DNA of 64,000 nt from Lewinellaceae bacterium (GCA_020636405.1 JACJXW010000004.1:248001-312000); one strand, 5' to 3'. Shown: positions 25,911 to 34,566, numbered from the stretch's first letter. Notes: generated by a model from the letters alone, not told the origin. Program-made: numbers and translations.

Positions 25911-27137
25911 TTACAGATTAGAGGTGATCAGGAGGTCGAGGTCTGTGGATTTGATCTCAAAGCGTTCGCCCAGGTAGCTGTTGGTCAGGCAGCCTTTATA
26001 GGTGTATACGCCATGCCTCAGGCCCAGGTTGTTGAACAGCAGGTATTCGATGCTGCCCGTGCTGCCGGCTCTCAGCAAAATGGGGGTAAGTATATTACTA
26101 ACCGCCATCGATGCCGTCCGGGAAACCCGGGAAGCCATGTTGGGCACGCAGTAATGAATGACATCGTGTTTGACGAAGGTCGGCCTTTCCAGGCTGGTGA
26201 CCTCCGAGGTGGCAAAGCAGCCGCCCTGATCGATGCTGACATCGATGATCACCGCTCCAGGTTTCATTTTTACGACCAGGTCTTCGCTTACGATAACCGG
26301 GGTGCGGCCGGATTTCGAGTGTACAGCGCCGATGGCCACGTCGGCCACTATCAATTCCTTTTCCAGGTAGTGAGGGTTGACTGCACAAGTGTACAGGGGC
26401 CGTCCCACCTGGTTCTGCAGCCGTTTCAGTTTGGTGATATTGTTGTCGAAAATGCGGACCTCAGCGCCCAGGCCGAGGGCTGTCCTGGTGGCATATTCGG
26501 CGACGATCCCTGCGCCGAGGATGACGACTTTGGCGCTGGGCACTCCGGAGATCCCTCCAAGCAGCACTCCTTTGCCTCCTCCGGTGGTTGACATGAGCTC
26601 GGCAGCGGTGAGCATGGCGTTGATGCCTGCCATTTCGCTCATAATGCGTACCACGGGGAAGGTATCGGATTCATCCTTGATGTATTCCATGGCCAGGGCG
26701 ATAACCCGTTTCTGGCGTAGCTTATTGATGTAATCCGCACTGATGATCGGCAGCTGCAGCGGGGAAATGAGGATCTGGTTGGGGTGCATCAGGTCAATCT
26801 CTTTGAGGGTGGGAGGAGCGACCTTGATGATGATGTCCGCTTTATAGACCTGTTCGGGGCTGTAGGCAATATCAGCACCAGCTTCGGAATAGTCGTGGTC
26901 GGAATAGCTGGACTTTTCTCCGGCATCCGTTTCGATGACAAGCCGGTGCCCATGAGCGACGAGGGTGGCTACGGAAGAAGGGACCAGAGCGACCCGGTTT
27001 TCCTGCATGGTGATCTCTTTCGGGATACCAATGAACAGTTTATCACGCTTTTGCTGGACCTGCAGGGTTTCCGTTTGTGGCCGGTACTGGCTTTCGGTAA
27101 ACTCCTTCGGTACAGGTATTTTCTTTTTATCGCTCAT
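25911..27137 (-). CDS. ald: Alanine dehydrogenase
   Basis: A 408-residue NAD-dependent alanine dehydrogenase (pyruvate + ammonia to L-alanine, reversible). The N-terminal domain shows IGIPKEITMQENRVALVPSS (about residues 37-56) and the lysine-bearing substrate region. The central Rossmann fold has VVILGAGIVAEYATRTALGLG (about 220-240) for NAD binding, followed by GAVHSKSGRTPVIV and the DVSIDQGGCFATSEVT catalytic segment. The extra 35 N-terminal residues before the usual start are common in Bacteroidota. The start codon is 21 bp after the tsaE stop, so the two are likely an operon. A TAATTTTG (-7-like) inside the last codons of tsaE (27162-27169, minus strand) could also drive ald alone. Confidence 0.92.
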   Translation of the reverse strand: MSDKKKIPVPKEFTESQYRPQTETLQVQQKRDKLFIGIPKEITMQENRVALVPSSVATLVAHGHRLVIETDAGEKSSYSDHDYSEAGADIAYSPEQVYKADIIIKVAPPTLKEIDLMHPNQILISPLQLPIISADYINKLRQKRVIALAMEYIKDESDTFPVVRIMSEMAGINAMLTAAELMSTTGGGKGVLLGGISGVPSAKVVILGAGIVAEYATRTALGLGAEVRIFDNNITKLKRLQNQVGRPLYTCAVNPHYLEKELIVADVAIGAVHSKSGRTPVIVSEDLVVKMKPGAVIIDVSIDQGGCFATSEVTSLERPTFVKHDVIHYCVPNMASRVSRTASMAVSNILTPILLRAGSTGSIEYLLFNNLGLRHGVYTYKGCLTNSYLGERFEIKSTDLDLLITSNL

Positions 27138-27158
27138 AGCAGCGGTAGCTTCAATGGC

Positions 27159-27590
27159 CTACAAAATTAGAATTTTTCGGCTGGAATCGCCGATTATTTC
27201 CATTTTAATTCGGACGGTGTCCTCCGGCAGCAGGGCCTCGATCAGCTCGGGCCACTCGATGAGGCAGTAAACGCCACTATAGAGGTAATCCTCTATGCCG
27301 ATCTGCAGGGCTTCCTCGATGTTTTTCAGCCGGTAAAGGTCCATGTGGTAAACCGGATGAGCCCTACCGTCATCAGAGCTCCTATATTCATACTCATTGA
27401 CAATGGAAAAAGTTGGGCTGGCCACTTCTTCTTTTACACCTAAATGGAGGCAGAAGGCCTGAGTGAGGGCCGTTTTGCCCGCTCCGATCTCCCCGTATAA
27501 GGCGATTACCCGGGCCTGAGGCTGTTCCTCTAACAATGTTTTTACGATCCCCCTCAAATTCTCCGGACTGTGAATGATGATTTCTTTCAT
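27159..27590 (-). CDS. tsaE: tRNA t6A biosynthesis ATPase TsaE
   Basis: A 143-residue P-loop ATPase, one of the TsaB-TsaD-TsaE proteins that put threonylcarbamoyl on A37 of ANN-decoding tRNAs. Walker A is GEIGAGKTAL and the HMDLYRLKN and CLIEWPE segments are the family's Walker B and switch-like parts. The ATG at 27590 is chosen instead of an upstream in-frame start at 27626, because a minus-strand -7 element (TACCTTTG, 27614-27621) would put the transcript start between them. The length is normal for TsaE (about 140-155). It is probably cotranscribed with ald. Confidence 0.92.
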   Translation of the reverse strand: MKEIIIHSPENLRGIVKTLLEEQPQARVIALYGEIGAGKTALTQAFCLHLGVKEEVASPTFSIVNEYEYRSSDDGRAHPVYHMDLYRLKNIEEALQIGIEDYLYSGVYCLIEWPELIEALLPEDTVRIKMEIIGDSSRKILIL

Positions 27591-27613
27591 GGCATCGGCC
27601 TGGCATTTTGCTG

Positions 27614-27621
27614 CAAAGGTA
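27614..27621 (-). promoter_or_regulatory. -7 element for tsaE
   Basis: On the minus strand this reads TACCTTTG, a full TAnnTTTG match, about 24 nt before the tsaE ATG at 27590. No -33 at ideal spacing is visible. Confidence 0.5.
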
Positions 27622-27673
27622 GACATTTCGTTGGTTCGTGTATTCGGGAATACAAACTTCGATTCCCGGTTTA

Positions 27674-27760
27674 CGAATACACGAATCCCGAATCCCGAAT
27701 CCCGACTACACGAATCCCGACTACACGAATCCCGAATACACGAATCCCGAATACACGAAT
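27674..27760 (+). repeat. Heptad microsatellite (CGAATCC/CGAATACA)
   Basis: About 11 units of CGAATCC (7 nt) mixed with CGAATACA and CGACTACA (8 nt) lie between the divergent tsaE and gyrB genes. They belong to the same CGAAT-core family as at 11.7 and 63.8 kb. An inverted partner piece (TATTCGGGAATAC, about 27641-27653) precedes them. Confidence 0.9.
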
Positions 27761-27847
27761 CAAGCTATCAGCAAAATGCTTAAACCAAGGGCGCCGTAAG
27801 GGTGTTTTAATCCCGTTAAAACCTTTAATAAGCACAGTTTTTTTTAG

Positions 27848-27855
27848 TACTTTTG
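27848..27855 (+). promoter_or_regulatory. -7 element touching the gyrB start codon
   Basis: TACTTTTG is a full TAnnTTTG match whose last base is only 4 nt before the gyrB ATG at 27860. If used, transcription would begin at or within a few bases of the ATG, giving a leaderless or nearly leaderless mRNA. Confidence 0.5.
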
Positions 27856-27859
27856 CAGG

Positions 27860-29836
27860 ATGGATGAAGTAAAAGATCAAGAAGAATTGAAACCAAAGGC
27901 GGGCGAGTACGGCGCCAGTAATATTCAGGCCCTGGAAGGGCTGGAAGCCGTACGGAAGCGCCCCGGAATGTACATTGGAAGTACAGATACAAAGGGTTTA
28001 CACCACCTCGTTTGGGAAGTGGTGGACAACTCAATCGACGAACACCTGGCTGGATATTGTACGGAGATCGAAACGATCATTCACCCGGACAATTCCATCT
28101 CCGTGAAAGACGATGGGCGTGGTATCCCAACGGATATGCACAAAAAGTTGAAAAAATCGGCTCTCGAGGTGGTTATGACCGTCTTGCACGCAGGCGGAAA
28201 GTTCGATAAAGACACCTACAAAGTTTCCGGCGGTTTGCACGGAGTCGGTGTTTCCTGTGTGAACGCGCTATCCGTGCACCTCAAAGCGGAAGTGCACCGG
28301 GAGGGCAAGGCTTTCGTCCAGGAATACGGGCGCGGCAAACCTCTGGGAGAGGTGGCCGTTGTCGGTACATCGGAGAAGACCGGAACGATCATCACTTTCC
28401 GGCCTGATCCCGAGATCTTCGAGACCCTGGAATATAAGTACGACATCCTCGCTAACCGTATGCGGGAACTGGCCTTCCTGAACAAAGGCCTGACCCTCAA
28501 ACTCACTGACGAGCGGGAAATCGATGAAAACGGCGAATTCCGGTCGGAGTATTTCCACTCAGAGGGAGGGCTCAAAGAATTTGTCGAGTTTATCGACGCT
28601 TCCAAACAAGGCCTGATCGACGAACCGATCCACGTGATGGGCAAAGAGGAAAACGTGGAAGTGGAAGTAGCTCTGCACTACAATACCTCTTTCACCGAGA
28701 CCATCTATTCCTACGTCAATAATATCAATACCCGGGAGGGCGGCACCCACGTTAACGGTTTTCGCCGCGCCGTCAACCGCCTGTTCAAACAATACGGGGA
28801 GGATAACGGCTTTTTCAAAAAGCTGAAGTTCAACATTTCCGGTGAAGACTTCCGGGAGGGCCTTACCGCCATCATCTCGGTAAAAGTACCGGAGCCTCAG
28901 TTCAAAGGACAGACGAAAGGGGAACTCGGCAACTCGGAAGTAACGGGTATCGTCTCCCGCTGTGTAGGCGAGGTATTGGGGCACTATCTGGAGGAACATC
29001 CCAGAGCAGCCAAAAAGATCATCGACAAGGTGATCCTGGCCGCCACCGCCCGCCACGCCGCCCGCAAAGCCCGGGAACTGGTACAGCGCAAAAACGTGCT
29101 CACCGGCAGCGGGCTTCCGGGAAAACTGGCCGACTGCTCCTCTCGTAGCCCGGAAGAGTCCGAACTCTTCCTCGTCGAGGGCGATTCCGCCGGCGGCACT
29201 GCCAAACAGGGCCGCGACCGGAACTTCCAGGCTATCCTGCCTCTGAGGGGTAAGATCCTCAATGTGGAAAAGGCCCTGGAACACAAGATCTACGAGAACG
29301 AGGAAATCAAGAATATGTTCACGGCCCTGGGCGTCACCATCGAAGAGAACGACGATGGCGAACGCATCCTGAATATGGAAAAACTGCGCTACCACAAGAT
29401 CGTCATCATGTGTGACGCCGATGTGGACGGCAGCCATATCGTGACCCTCATTCTGACCTTCTTCTTCCGCTATATGCGGCCATTGGTGGAAAACGGCTTC
29501 GTCTACATTGCCCAACCGCCGCTCTATATGGTGAAGAAAGGCAAGCAGTTCCGCTACTGCTGGACGGAAGAGGAACGCCGTGCCGCCGTTGCCGCCTATG
29601 CCAGCGGAGAGAACGATACTTCGGTAAAGATCCAACGCTATAAGGGCCTTGGAGAAATGAACGCCGAGCAATTGTGGGAGACCACCATGGACCCCGATAC
29701 CCGCATCCTGCAGCAGGTTTCCATCGACGATGCCCGCGAAGCCGACCGCGTGTTCTCTATGCTGATGGGGGATGACGTGCCGCCGCGCCGCGCCTTCATC
29801 GAAGCGAATGCGAAGTATGCGAAAGTGGATGTATAA
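27860..29836 (+). CDS. gyrB: DNA gyrase subunit B
   Basis: A 658-residue type IIA topoisomerase ATPase subunit that forms A2B2 gyrase and drives negative supercoiling. GHKL ATPase motifs are present: EVVDNSIDEHLAGYC, DDGRGIP and GGLHGVGVSCVNALS (about residues 53-140). The transducer domain follows with the QTKGELGNSEV lysine loop. TOPRIM motifs are EGDSAGGTAKQGRDR (about 440) and CDADVDGSHIVTL (about 515). It ends with QRYKGLGEMNAEQLWETTMDP. The length is that of short GyrB without the proteobacterial insert. The ATG at 27860 is the only suitable start before the conserved core. gyrA is not in the window. Confidence 0.97.
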   Translation: MDEVKDQEELKPKAGEYGASNIQALEGLEAVRKRPGMYIGSTDTKGLHHLVWEVVDNSIDEHLAGYCTEIETIIHPDNSISVKDDGRGIPTDMHKKLKKSALEVVMTVLHAGGKFDKDTYKVSGGLHGVGVSCVNALSVHLKAEVHREGKAFVQEYGRGKPLGEVAVVGTSEKTGTIITFRPDPEIFETLEYKYDILANRMRELAFLNKGLTLKLTDEREIDENGEFRSEYFHSEGGLKEFVEFIDASKQGLIDEPIHVMGKEENVEVEVALHYNTSFTETIYSYVNNINTREGGTHVNGFRRAVNRLFKQYGEDNGFFKKLKFNISGEDFREGLTAIISVKVPEPQFKGQTKGELGNSEVTGIVSRCVGEVLGHYLEEHPRAAKKIIDKVILAATARHAARKARELVQRKNVLTGSGLPGKLADCSSRSPEESELFLVEGDSAGGTAKQGRDRNFQAILPLRGKILNVEKALEHKIYENEEIKNMFTALGVTIEENDDGERILNMEKLRYHKIVIMCDADVDGSHIVTLILTFFFRYMRPLVENGFVYIAQPPLYMVKKGKQFRYCWTEEERRAAVAAYASGENDTSVKIQRYKGLGEMNAEQLWETTMDPDTRILQQVSIDDAREADRVFSMLMGDDVPPRRAFIEANAKYAKVDV

Positions 29837-29859
29837 TTTGGTTTTGCTGGAGAACTGAT

Positions 29860-29893
29860 TACGGCGCACAGGCTTCTTGCCCTGTGCGCCGTA
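29860..29893. terminator. Bidirectional terminator hairpin between gyrB and the next gene
   Basis: A perfect 13-bp stem (TACGGCGCACAGG at 29860 and its complement ending at 29893) with an 8-nt loop, followed on the plus strand by GTCTTTTCTG. It sits between convergent genes. Confidence 0.7.
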
Positions 29894-29906
29894 GTCTTTT
29901 CTGCCC

Positions 29907-31226
29907 CTAAAAGAAATAATAAACGGTATTGAAGCGGAGAAAAGGCTGCAATCTTAGCAGGTCCTGTTCAAACCTGTACAACAGGTTACTACTCGCACGA
30001 ACCTGGAAACTCCACTGAAAGTTGACGAAATAGTCCAGTTCCAGGAAAGAAGTCCAGGAGGCTTGTTCTTCAAAAGAGATCAGCCCACCGGATGTGGTAG
30101 TAGCTCCGGATTCCCGCTCTCCCCAACTCATGGATGCGGTATTGGTCCAGGTGAGGGAGGTTCGCGAGGAAGGGAACCAGCGGTAGGAATAGCCGGCGGA
30201 AAGCTGTGCGAACAGGCTTTCCCGGGGCGCCTGCCAGTCCCCTTTATCGAATTTATCCATGATCTCCTGGTATCCCCCCTGTGCCCGCAGGGACCATTCT
30301 CCGCCACTGTGATTGTTGATGACTCTGGCGCGAATGTATTCCAGGAAGGCCGCCCCGTTGTATGCGAAGGTATTGGTAGCGGAGTCATTAAACCTCGACC
30401 ACCAGTGGTAAGCGGTGCCCTCTGCTCCGTAGGTCAGCCGGTTGCCGTGCGGCAGGAAGTTGCGGTTGGCGAACGCCCAATTGTCATTGAGGATAGCAAA
30501 GAGCTCGAAACTTTCGTATTGGGAATGCCCAAGCTCCGCGAGTGTACTCTGGAGCCTTTCCAGTTCATAGATCCGGCGGCGGCGGAAGTCGAACGTTCGG
30601 TTGCCGATGATGTCGGTAATAGTGCGCGCCAGTTCGGTGATGTCGTACCCGTAGTACTCGTCTGTTATGCCGGCCTCCAGTAGTTCTTCCAGTATCCAGG
30701 AGGCGAGGAGGGCGTCTTCGGCGTATTCAATCCGGCCTTTCCCTCTGAAAATGGCAGGATTGATGAAAGTGATAAAACGGCGGTCATTCTCCCGCCTGGA
30801 GGAGAGGTCCCCGTCGGCGCTGAAGGTTCCGCTCCAGCCCCAGAAGCGGTTGTCCGGCCGGTAATGGCGCTTTGCCCACTGGCTGGAAAAAGCCAGGTCG
30901 CCGGAATTGTAACGGGTGCTGCCGGCAAGGCTGCTCGAAATCTGGTTAAAGGCCCCTCGCAAGTTGCCGGACAGTAGCCAGAAAGAGGTCAACTCGTCGG
31001 TATTACGGAGCTCTTGCCAGGATAGGCGGGCAGCCGCCTGCCCGTTATTTACAGCCGTTTGCCGGGAGGCATAGTTGCCGTTGAAAACCGCGGATCCGTC
31101 CAGCGACATGGCCGGGCGGCGGTCGTAGCGCGCCTTATAACTGTTGAGGTCAAACGTGTCGGTTTGCGCGCCGATCAATGCCGCGTAAAAAATAAATAGC
31201 AGCAGGAGTGCGTTTTTTTGATTCAT
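29907..31226 (-). CDS. Exported beta-barrel-like hypothetical protein
   Basis: A 439-residue protein with a signal peptide (MNQKNALLLLFIFYAALIGAQ). It has many alternating aromatic/polar strands (RPAMSLDGSAVFNGNYAS, WGWSGTFSADGDLSSR, SWTSFLELDYFVNFQWSFQ) and ends in FNTVYYFF with a terminal Phe, typical of outer-membrane barrels assembled by BAM. I do not recognise a named family. The middle section (about residues 155-235) is more helical. It probably sits in the outer membrane. The gene is alone, divergent from the SdiA-regulated-type gene. Confidence 0.6.
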   Translation of the reverse strand: MNQKNALLLLFIFYAALIGAQTDTFDLNSYKARYDRRPAMSLDGSAVFNGNYASRQTAVNNGQAAARLSWQELRNTDELTSFWLLSGNLRGAFNQISSSLAGSTRYNSGDLAFSSQWAKRHYRPDNRFWGWSGTFSADGDLSSRRENDRRFITFINPAIFRGKGRIEYAEDALLASWILEELLEAGITDEYYGYDITELARTITDIIGNRTFDFRRRRIYELERLQSTLAELGHSQYESFELFAILNDNWAFANRNFLPHGNRLTYGAEGTAYHWWSRFNDSATNTFAYNGAAFLEYIRARVINNHSGGEWSLRAQGGYQEIMDKFDKGDWQAPRESLFAQLSAGYSYRWFPSSRTSLTWTNTASMSWGERESGATTTSGGLISFEEQASWTSFLELDYFVNFQWSFQVRASSNLLYRFEQDLLRLQPFLRFNTVYYFF

Positions 31227-31384
31227 CAGAGAGAAATTTGAGAATTGTTAATGTAATGCCAGACTGAAGTTAGAAAAAAGTTGAGAAAGAGGACATTGTT
31301 GTTGTAGGAATAACTTTTTATTGACTTTTCATTATATTTTGTTCTGCCCTCGGCGGCGGCTTTTATTTCATTTATACCCAATTG

Positions 31385-32338
31385 ATGAAAATCTTAAATT
31401 TTACATACATGATTCCAATACTCTGCCTGCTTTTGATGTCGCTGGTATTCTGCAACGCACCCGCCGAAGAGGACGAGGGCCTCACCAGTATTACCCTTGT
31501 CGAAGGTTATCACTTCGCCTATAACCTCAAGGAGCCGGACCAAACCTTTAAAATGCCTAAAGACCTGGAAGAGATCTCCGGCCTGGGCATATCGGAGGAT
31601 GGCGACGCTCTGGTGGCCGTTCAGGATGAAGATGGAAGATTATTCTTCATCAACCGCTACAGCGGCCAGGTATTTATGGAAGCCGAATTTTGGAAGGATG
31701 GTGACTACGAAGGCGTGGAAATGGTGGGGGGTACCGCTTACGTGGTGAAAAGCTCGGGCACGCTCTACGAGGTGAAGAAGCCCGGCACACCGGAACAGGA
31801 AGTGGAGAAATACAACTTCTTCCTCGACGAGGACAACGATGTAGAGGGGCTGGCCTACGACCGGGCCAACAACCGTCTGCTGTTGGCCTGCAAAGCCAAA
31901 GCAGGCCAGGAAAAAACCTTTAAGCACAAAAAGGGAATCTATGCTTTCGACCTGACTACCAAAACTCTGGGCGAGGCCCCCGTCTATTTTGTCAGCCTGG
32001 ATTCGGTTAACAGCTATTTGGCAAAAGACCCAGCCATTCGCAAGCTGGAGAAGGTCGTCGAGTTCTTCTCCGAAGAAGATTTCGACTTTAGCCCTTCCGC
32101 CATTGCGATCCACCCCATCACCGGCAATATTTTCCTGACTTCCTCCGTCGGGAAGCTGCTGCTGGTACTCAGCCCTAACGGCCAGATCATGCACATCGAA
32201 AAACTAAGCAAAAAGGTGCACCCCCAACCCGAAGGGCTTTGCTTCGACCCTGCCGGTACCCTTTATATTTCCAACGAAGGAAAAGGGGAGGATGGCCTGA
32301 TCTACCGTTTCAACTACAAGCCGGACAGGGGAGAGTAG
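31385..32338 (+). CDS. SdiA-regulated domain (YjiK-like) protein
   Basis: A 317-residue exported protein from the ATG at 31385. A TTG three bases earlier is also possible. The hydrophobic N terminus ends in LVFCN, a weak lipobox, so it may be a lipoprotein. The rest matches the SdiA-regulated/YjiK beta-propeller family: EISGLGISEDGDALVAVQDEDG near residues 60-80, then DNDVEGLAYDRANNRLLLACK, FSPSAIAIHPITGNIFLTSS and PEGLCFDPAGTLYISNEGKGEDG. The family is annotated from E. coli expression data and its biochemical role is unknown. The 82-bp repeat array begins 150 bp after the stop. Confidence 0.8.
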   Translation: MKILNFTYMIPILCLLLMSLVFCNAPAEEDEGLTSITLVEGYHFAYNLKEPDQTFKMPKDLEEISGLGISEDGDALVAVQDEDGRLFFINRYSGQVFMEAEFWKDGDYEGVEMVGGTAYVVKSSGTLYEVKKPGTPEQEVEKYNFFLDEDNDVEGLAYDRANNRLLLACKAKAGQEKTFKHKKGIYAFDLTTKTLGEAPVYFVSLDSVNSYLAKDPAIRKLEKVVEFFSEEDFDFSPSAIAIHPITGNIFLTSSVGKLLLVLSPNGQIMHIEKLSKKVHPQPEGLCFDPAGTLYISNEGKGEDGLIYRFNYKPDRGE

Positions 32339-32488
32339 GGGGCTAAGTTTCTGGGGTTTCTGGGTTCCTCCTCACGTCCCGCTTCCCCTCGTTCTAACGT
32401 TTCTGGGTTTGTGCAAACCAGTTCCCCCATTCCGTTGTTCCCCTTACGAATGCATCAATAAGTATGTAGCCGGAGAGAATTAATTAAA

Positions 32489-33084
32489 GAGGTCCTTCAA
32501 GCGCTAATTTTCCATTAGCGCTTGAATTAAGTAGCGCAATTTAAGCGGCAATGGGAAATTGCCACTTAAAGAGGTCCTTCAAGCGCTAATTTTCCATTAG
32601 CGCTTGAATTAAAGAGCGCAATTTAAGCGGCGATGGGAAATTGCCGCTTAAAGAGGTCCTTCAAGCGCTAATTTTCCATTAGCGCTTGAATGAAAGAGTG
32701 CAATTTAAGCGGCAATGGGAAATTGCCGCTTAAAGAGGTCCTTCAAGCGCTAATTTTCCATTAGCGCTTGAATTAAGTAGTGCAATTTAAGCGGCAATGG
32801 GAAATTGCCACTTAAAGAGGTCCTTCAAGCGCTAATTTTCCATTAGCGCTTGAATTAAGTAGTGCAATTTAAGCGGCAATGGGAAATTGCCACTTAAAGA
32901 GGTCCTTCAAGCGCTAATTTTCCATTAGCGCTTGAATTAAGTAGTGCAATTTAAGCGGCAATGGGAAATGGCCGCTTAAAGAGGTCCTTCAAGCGCTAAT
33001 TTTCCATTAGCGCTTGAATTAAGTAGTGCAATTTAAGCGGCAATGGGAAATGGCCGCTTAAAGAGGTCCTTCAAGCGCTAATTT
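32489..33084 (+). repeat. Tandem array of 82-bp units, each with two different hairpins
   Basis: Seven complete units start at 32489, 32571, 32653, 32735, 32817, 32899 and 32981, each exactly 82 bp, and a partial eighth starts at 33063 and breaks off inside its first hairpin at 33084. Each unit is a 7-nt spacer GAGGTCC; hairpin A (13-bp perfect stem TTCAAGCGCTAAT, loop TTTCC); a 13-nt spacer; and hairpin B (13-bp stem TTTAAGCGGCAAT, loop GGGAA). Hairpin A and both loops are identical in all copies. The B stem and the 13-nt spacer vary slightly. Loop A and loop B can pair (four Watson-Crick pairs and one G-U). No coding frame crosses the array. 82 is not a multiple of three. Confidence 0.97.
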
Positions 33085-33124
33085 ATTCCCCCGATCCCCC
33101 CGGTCCATACCAAAAAAAATGCGT

Positions 33125-33132
33125 TAATTTTG
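33125..33132 (+). promoter_or_regulatory. -7 element upstream of sucB
   Basis: TAATTTTG matches TAnnTTTG, 63 nt before the sucB ATG and 40 nt after the repeat array ends. No TTG at -33 spacing is seen, so support is moderate. Confidence 0.45.
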
Positions 33133-33195
33133 CTTAATACCCCCATTAACCGGATACTTGCAGAATAATATGTTTAACCCACTTACCCACACCAT

Positions 33196-34470
33196 ATGAG
33201 CGTAGTAGAAATGAAGGTCCCCACCATCGGCGAATCCATTACGGAGGTGACCTTGTCCCAATGGCTGAAAAAAGACGGGGATTACGTCAACCTGGACGAT
33301 CCCATTTGCGAGTTCGAATCGGACAAAGCGACCCTGGAATTCCCGGCCGAGGCCGCCGGCAAGCTGATCCACGTAGCGGCAGAAGGCGATGACCTCGAGA
33401 TCGGCGCCCTGGTGGCCAGGATCGATACCAGTGTGGCCAAAGAAGACGGCGGTAGCAATGGTGCTCCGAAACAGGAAGTGCAGGAGGAGAAAAAGGAACA
33501 GCAGCCCACCCCGGCTCCGGCAGTTAAAGAGGCGAAGGCCGAAGAGAGCTACGCTGCCGGACACCCTTCCCCGGCGGCAGGCAAGATGCTGAAAGAAGCC
33601 GACATACAGCCCGGGCAGGTTTCGGGCACCGGCAAAGGCGGCCGCATTACCAAGGAGGATGCGATGAAAGCCGTGGAGGCCAAAAAGTCCCAGCCCGAGA
33701 AGGCAGCGGCGCCCCAGCCCCAGCCCCAGGAACAGCGCCAGGTAACCTTCACACCGCAGGATAACTTCAGCCGCGAGACCACCCGCAAGAAGATGAGCCG
33801 CATGCGCCGCACCATCGCCAAACGCCTGGTGAGCGCCAAGAATGAAACGGCCATGCTGACTACCTTCAACGAGGTGGATCTCACCGAGATCATGAATTTG
33901 CGCAAGCAGTATCAGGACCGCTTCGTTAAAAAATATGGCATCAAACTGGGCTTTATGTCCTTGTTCGCCAAGGCCTGCGCCAAAGTGCTGATGGAAATGC
34001 CGGATGTGAACGCCAGCCTCGACGGCGAGGAACTCGTCTACCACGATTATGCCGACATTTCTATCGCCATTTCTACCCCTACCGGACTGGTCGTTCCTCC
34101 GGTACACAATGTGGAGTCGCTCAGCTTCGCCGAGATCGAGTACAAGATCGCCGAGCTGGCCGAAAAGGCCCGCAACGGCAACCTGACCCTGGAAGAAATG
34201 CAGGGCGGTACCTTCACCATCACCAACGGCGGCGTATTCGGCTCCCTGCTCAGCACGCCCATCCTCAACGAGCCGCAGTCGGCCATCCTCGGTATGCATG
34301 GCATCAAGGAACGCCCCATGGTGATCAACGGGGAGATCAAGATCCGCCCCATGATGTACCTGGCCTTGTCGTATGACCACCGCGTGATCGACGGCAGTAC
34401 CTCGGTGACCTTCCTGGTGAAGGTCAAAGAACTGCTGGAAGACCCGGTGGCTATGTTGATGGACCTGTAA
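33196..34470 (+). CDS. sucB: 2-oxoglutarate dehydrogenase E2 (dihydrolipoyl succinyltransferase)
   Basis: A 424-residue E2 component of the 2-oxoglutarate dehydrogenase complex in the TCA cycle, which transfers succinyl groups from lipoamide to CoA. Residues 1-80 form one lipoyl domain with the lipoylated Lys44 in FESDKATLE. A Glu/Pro/Ala linker follows. The peripheral-subunit-binding domain covers about 118-155 (SPAAGKMLKEADI and GTGKGGRITKEDAM). The catalytic domain covers about 195-424, with the active-site ALSYDHRVIDGSTS near the end. VPTIGESITEV at the N terminus and the single lipoyl domain favour 2-oxoglutarate rather than pyruvate dehydrogenase. The E1 gene (sucA) is not adjacent. Confidence 0.93.
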   Translation: MSVVEMKVPTIGESITEVTLSQWLKKDGDYVNLDDPICEFESDKATLEFPAEAAGKLIHVAAEGDDLEIGALVARIDTSVAKEDGGSNGAPKQEVQEEKKEQQPTPAPAVKEAKAEESYAAGHPSPAAGKMLKEADIQPGQVSGTGKGGRITKEDAMKAVEAKKSQPEKAAAPQPQPQEQRQVTFTPQDNFSRETTRKKMSRMRRTIAKRLVSAKNETAMLTTFNEVDLTEIMNLRKQYQDRFVKKYGIKLGFMSLFAKACAKVLMEMPDVNASLDGEELVYHDYADISIAISTPTGLVVPPVHNVESLSFAEIEYKIAELAEKARNGNLTLEEMQGGTFTITNGGVFGSLLSTPILNEPQSAILGMHGIKERPMVINGEIKIRPMMYLALSYDHRVIDGSTSVTFLVKVKELLEDPVAMLMDL

Positions 34471-34477
34471 GTTTTTT

Positions 34478-34533
34478 CTGCCGGGAAACGCTTTCTGTAC
34501 CACCGAGCACTTGGCGAAAGCGTTTCCCGGCAG
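34478..34533. terminator. Long perfect hairpin after sucB
   Basis: An 18-bp perfect stem (CTGCCGGGAAACGCTTTC at 34478 and its complement ending at 34533) with a 20-nt loop, starting 8 bp after the sucB stop. No T run follows, so it may act as an RNA-stability or attenuation element between sucB and the next gene. Confidence 0.6.
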
Positions 34534-34566
34534 CGCCCGATATTAGCAAAAAACGAACAACCAGTT

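Larger units (their letters stand above)
32339..33195. other. 857-bp gap holding the hairpin array
   Basis: No gene is seen. Before the array (32339-32488) there is only a small GGTTTG/CAAACC stem. After it, 33085-33195 is the presumed sucB upstream region. Confidence 0.7.

Noticed and set aside
32489..33084. CRISPR array
   Set aside because: The whole 82-bp unit repeats without unique spacers, the repeats are two different palindromes, and no cas genes are present.
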